Origin: JBEBXQ01 sp040391535
GTDB taxonomy: Bacteria > Bacteroidota > Bacteroidia > Cytophagales > Spirosomataceae
Assembly (NCBI GenBank): GCA_040391535.1
Contig: JBEBXQ010000033.1
Span: 1 to 35,247 of the forward strand
Reading direction: 5' to 3'
Length of the DNA: 35,247 nt
Both the position numbers and the translations under genes were made by a program. Position 1 is the first letter of the stretch, and every line of letters begins with the position of its first letter. Below the pieces are notes generated by a model. That model saw nothing but the letters and a program-made list of their open reading frames with translations. It ran no database searches and was not told the origin of the DNA. Shown here in pieces: positions 32,557 to 35,247 of this stretch.

Positions 32557-32931
32557 GTAATCATATGTACAAAAGATTACTGTTCCAATTATTCCATCAC
32601 ACAGCATTTCTGATCCGGATGATAGCTTACGATAATATTATCACTCTTTAAGGATAACATCGTATTAATTCCGACAATCCCGGATCAGCCATTCATCCCT
32701 GAAAAATCATATCAGATATCTGAACCATCACACCACCCACCAAATCAGACAATTTATTAGAACTAAAAACATATTTCTGCGCAACTTCTCAAATAATTAT
32801 TTTTTACAGAAGAATAAAGTATCATTGTATTAAATTTTCATAAATCTCTTACAAAATCATTAAGATTACCTTAACCGCTATTTCAGGATTGTGATCTAAT
32901 TTTGATTCAATCATTATTATTAAATTGGACT
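32557..32931. other. AT-rich gap upstream of the ECF sigma factor
   Basis: No gene is supported. It holds two short palindromes, GATAATATTATC (32631-32642) and TCAGATATCTGA (32712-32723), and a -7 type element at 32897-32904. I see no other structure. Confidence 0.5.
32897..32904 (+). promoter_or_regulatory. -7 element of the ECF sigma factor promoter
   Basis: TAATTTTG matches the consensus TAnnTTTG exactly and is 27 bases before the ATG at 32932, which also supports that start over an earlier in-frame TTG at 32902 that would overlap it. Confidence 0.55.
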
Positions 32932-33516
32932 ATGGGAGAGCGCTATATCACTGTTTCTGACGAAGAAATCCTTGCTCTTATCAGTGAAGAAAGTGATGAA
33001 ACTGCTTTTGAAGAGCTCTATGACCGGTATTTTAAAGCCCTGTTCAACTACATCTACAGCAAAGTTGCAGATGAATTTGTTTCACAGGAAATTGTTCAGG
33101 AACTGTTTGTCAGCATCTGGTCTCAACGCCATAACCGCTCGGTACATTCTTGCCGTGCCTATTTGTTTTCTATCGCAAAAAAACTGATCATTACCTACTA
33201 TCGCAGGGAGTTTACCCGCCGGAAGCATTATGACCAATGGGAGCAACAGGCTGAAACCGCTGTTAACTCTACGGATCATTCAATTCTCACCAAAGATCTT
33301 GAAAACAGATATCATGAAGGCCTGCAGCATCTTCCACCCAAATGCAGGGAAGTATTTATTCTGAACAGGTCGGGGCATAGCAACCGCGAAATTTCCGAAG
33401 CTTTGCATATTTCAGAGAAAACCGTCGAACAGCATGTTACCAAAGCGCGCCGCTATTTAAAAGAATTTCTGAAATACCAGCTTCTTCCTTTCATGATCGC
33501 CCAGATCATATTCTAA
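32932..33516 (+). CDS. ECF RNA polymerase sigma factor (FecI/Bacteroides expansion type)
   Basis: A 194-residue ECF sigma factor. Region 2 has FEELYDRYFKALFNYIYSKV and EIVQELFVSIWSQR, the core-binding and -10-binding part; region 4 has LPPKCREVFILNRSGHSNREI (cited in parts) and the helix-turn-helix ISEALHISEKTVEQHVTKARR, which reads -35 DNA. The WSQR and RRYLKEFL forms are typical of the Bacteroidota FecI-like group paired with FecR and SusC-like receptors. It lies 71 bases before the fecR-type gene, and a small hairpin (33560-33577) is in that gap. It probably transcribes the receptor gene that follows when the anti-sigma factor releases it. Confidence 0.93.
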   Translation: MGERYITVSDEEILALISEESDETAFEELYDRYFKALFNYIYSKVADEFVSQEIVQELFVSIWSQRHNRSVHSCRAYLFSIAKKLIITYYRREFTRRKHYDQWEQQAETAVNSTDHSILTKDLENRYHEGLQHLPPKCREVFILNRSGHSNREISEALHISEKTVEQHVTKARRYLKEFLKYQLLPFMIAQIIF

Positions 33517-33587
33517 AAAAAATTCTACGCCAACTAAGGGTTATGTTCCTCAGATGCGACATCAGTGTAAACTGATGATCCTGAAAT

Positions 33588-34613
33588 ATGAAACCCATCG
33601 AAATAACAGATACCCTCTTAGAGAAATACCTGCAGGATCTTTGCTCGGCCGAAGAAAAAGAAGCCGTAGAAAAGTGGTATGCGTCTCTGCAGGCCAACCC
33701 TGATTATCTGTCTACACTGAATCAGGAAAACCGTAAAATGCTGAAAGAGGAAATGTTTCTGGATATACAATTGAAAACCATAACATCCGGCAGGGTGAAA
33801 TCTCTGAAATCTTCTTCTAAATGGTGGGCTCCGGCCATTGCAGCATCTATTCTGTTATGTCTGACACTTTCTTATTTTTATCTGCATAACGAAAAGGTAA
33901 TAGTGCCCGCCGCTACGGACCAGGTCACAATTACCGTTCCGGAAGTACAGTCCCGGTCATTTACCAACAATGAATCCAGGATGGTACTGCATACCTTACC
34001 TGACGGCAGTACTGTATGGATGCATCCGGATGCACGGATTGACTATCCGGGTGTGTTTGATAAAGAAGCCCGCAAGGTTTCATTTTCGGGTGAAGGTTTT
34101 TTCGACATAAAAAAAGATCCGGAGCGCCCGTTCTCCATCGCAACCGGTGAAATGACCATCAGAGTACTGGGAACAAGTTTCAATGTAAAAGCTCCCAAAA
34201 GCAACAAACTGATCCAGGTTTCAGTACTGACCGGAAGTGTGGAAGTAAGCGCACCGGCCACTTCTGAAAAGGATCAGATGGTGGTACTTGCTCCGCAGCA
34301 ACATGCTATTTTTGAGCATAACTCCAAACTGTTGCTGGTCAAATCCATCCCTGTTCCTTCTAAAAAAGAGATCTACGAACCCATAAGCATCCGCTTTGTG
34401 GAAGAGCCGCTTAGCAGAGTAATTAATCTCCTTGAGAAAAAATTCAATATCAATATTCAGTTATCGAATGAAGGACTTGCCCGGTGCATTTTTACAGGAG
34501 ATTTTGAGGACCAGTCACTGGCGGCTATTCTGGAAATGCTATGCATCAGTCTGGAAGCCAGCTATACTATTTCTGACGGTGTTATCCTGATTAACGGCAC
34601 CCCTTGTGACTAA
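33588..34613 (+). CDS. FecR-type anti-sigma factor / transmembrane sensor
   Basis: A 341-residue FecR family protein. The short cytoplasmic part (1-78, LLEKYLQDLCSAEEKEAVEKW) should bind the sigma factor, one transmembrane helix follows (about 81-99, APAIAASILLCLTLSYFYL), then the periplasmic FecR domain with HTLPDGSTVWMHPDARIDYPG (cited in part), GEGFFDIKKDPERPFSI and VLGTSFNVKAP, and a C-terminal DUF4974-like domain with ISIRFVEEPLSRVINLLEKKF and CIFTGDFEDQSLAAILEML (in part), which touches the receptor's N-terminal domain. It is the middle gene of the sigma/anti-sigma/receptor cassette and passes the signal from the outer membrane to the sigma factor. Confidence 0.95.
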   Translation: MKPIEITDTLLEKYLQDLCSAEEKEAVEKWYASLQANPDYLSTLNQENRKMLKEEMFLDIQLKTITSGRVKSLKSSSKWWAPAIAASILLCLTLSYFYLHNEKVIVPAATDQVTITVPEVQSRSFTNNESRMVLHTLPDGSTVWMHPDARIDYPGVFDKEARKVSFSGEGFFDIKKDPERPFSIATGEMTIRVLGTSFNVKAPKSNKLIQVSVLTGSVEVSAPATSEKDQMVVLAPQQHAIFEHNSKLLLVKSIPVPSKKEIYEPISIRFVEEPLSRVINLLEKKFNINIQLSNEGLARCIFTGDFEDQSLAAILEMLCISLEASYTISDGVILINGTPCD

Positions 34614-34712
34614 TTTTCAATTGCTTGCTTATCCATAAATTATATACGCTAACCAATCTGTTACAAACATGCCCGATATAACCCATCAATAACCACACAA
34701 GCCATAAAAAAA

Positions 34713-34776
34713 CCGGAGGGAAGCCCTCCGGCAAATGGCCTCCAGCCTTTTGTCATCGTGCCACCGAACCAAAAGG
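34713..34776 (+). promoter_or_regulatory. Two-hairpin leader upstream of the receptor gene
   Basis: CCGGAGGG (34713-34720) pairs with CCCTCCGG (34724-34731) around a 3-base loop, and CCTTTTG (34746-34752) pairs with CAAAAGG (34770-34776). Neither is followed by a clean T run. Position about 45 bases before the receptor start suggests a structured mRNA leader; a terminator after the fecR gene is the alternative. Confidence 0.55.
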
Positions 34777-34820
34777 AAGGAACATACGCAAAAGTATTAA
34801 CCATATCAATCACCTAAATT

Positions 34821-35247
34821 ATGCAAAAAATTGTCCTTAACAAGCCAGACAACTGGCTAAAAATTATGCGCATCGGATTGTTACAATGGATTATGGTCCT
34901 TTCAATTGCCAGTTTCAGTTATGCAACTGAAATTGAAGCACAGCCGATTCTGAGTAAAAACCTGACCCTGCATCTGAATAATGTTACGCTCAAATCGGCG
35001 TTGGAACAGATTCAGGAGCAGACAGGTACGCGTTTTGTCTACAGCAGTAAAATATCATTGAAAGAAAAAGTGAATCTGAATGTACAGAGCCAGAACCTTT
35101 CAATTATTCTTACTCAGCTGTTAACTCCCTACGGTATTGGTTACAAAGTGGTGAATGACAATATTGTCCTGGTCAATAAAGCAGAACCGGTAAAGGAAGT
35201 ACCTCAGAAAAGTATAGAAAACAATATCAGCAGTGAAGTCAGCAATG
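34821..35247 (+). CDS. TonB-dependent receptor, SusC/RagA type, N-terminal part (3' end outside the window)
   Basis: The frame is open from the ATG at 34821 to the window end (142 codons). The translation starts MQKIVLNKPDNWLKIMRIG, with a signal-like hydrophobic stretch (LLQWIMVLSIASFSYA) and a likely cut after EIEA. An STN (secretin/TonB short N-terminal) domain follows: LTLHLNNVTLKSALEQIQEQ, TGTRFVYSSKISLKEKVNL, LSIILTQLLTPYGIGYKV and NIVLVNKA. This domain is what FecR-type sensors contact, so it identifies the receptor of the upstream sigma/anti-sigma pair. The plug and barrel lie beyond the window; a SusD-type gene would be expected downstream. The imported substrate is unknown. Confidence 0.9.
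   Translation, partial: MQKIVLNKPDNWLKIMRIGLLQWIMVLSIASFSYATEIEAQPILSKNLTLHLNNVTLKSALEQIQEQTGTRFVYSSKISLKEKVNLNVQSQNLSIILTQLLTPYGIGYKVVNDNIVLVNKAEPVKEVPQKSIENNISSEVSN

Overview
The window looks like chromosomal DNA of a Bacteroidota bacterium, most likely Cytophagales and perhaps Spirosomaceae (Dyadobacter-like). The reasons are the FecI-type ECF sigma factor, FecR-type anti-sigma factor and STN-containing SusC/RagA-type receptor at the right end, promoter-like elements of the form TAnnTTTG, the gene repertoire (RadA, sufCDS/sufE/sufT/bacilliredoxin, CtlX next to an arginine deiminase) and a moderate AT bias. The genus is inference. I see no rRNA, tRNA, CRISPR array or intact insertion sequence.

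Layout. 1-5.2 kb: the 3' end of an unidentified membrane protein, a bile-acid/Na+ symporter-type carrier, a rhomboid protease, an isoprenyl diphosphate synthase and a LolD-like ABC ATPase (all minus strand after the first), then sucC on plus, closed by a strong bidirectional terminator. 5.2-14.9 kb: a signalling block. An rpoN-led minus-strand unit reads rpoN > NtrC-type activator > PAS histidine kinase > receiver-PAS-histidine kinase, tightly spaced. Divergent from it are a membrane histidine kinase and a single-domain response regulator. Then come a three-gene envelope/stress-type set (YtxH, holin-like, coiled coil) and another single-domain response regulator. 14.8-19.1 kb: an AI-2E-family transporter, a small coiled-coil lipoprotein, and two adjacent guanidino-group-modifying enzymes (a CtlX-like hydrolase and an arginine deiminase).

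19.4-24.2 kb: the iron-sulfur operon sufC-sufD-sufS-sufE-sufT-brx. sufB is not present next to it. 24.2-24.8 kb: a gene-poor gap that holds a decayed KilA-N domain gene on the minus strand (one in-frame stop, one frameshift, 3' end missing) and several palindromes. 24.8-32.5 kb: rarA, a secreted lactonase-type beta-propeller, a Tat-exported class V aminotransferase-fold protein, a CsaA-like tRNA-binding protein, radA (minus), an outer-membrane beta-barrel protein and pheS. 32.9 kb to the end: ECF sigma factor, FecR-type anti-sigma factor, and the start of an STN-domain TonB-dependent receptor that runs off the window behind a leader with two hairpins.

How the parts work together. The rpoN unit puts sigma-54, its activator and two sensor kinases in one transcription unit, which suggests a self-contained sigma-54 signalling circuit. 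The suf operon supplies iron-sulfur cluster assembly and thiol redox maintenance. The right-end trio is a standard transmembrane signalling cassette for nutrient uptake. The most unexpected items are the KilA-N remnant, the palindrome ATCAGG-N4-CCTGAT occurring in two separate divergent intergenic regions, the sufB-less suf operon with two stem-loops between sufD and sufS, and the receptor leader hairpins. I found no clearly new defence or mobile system.
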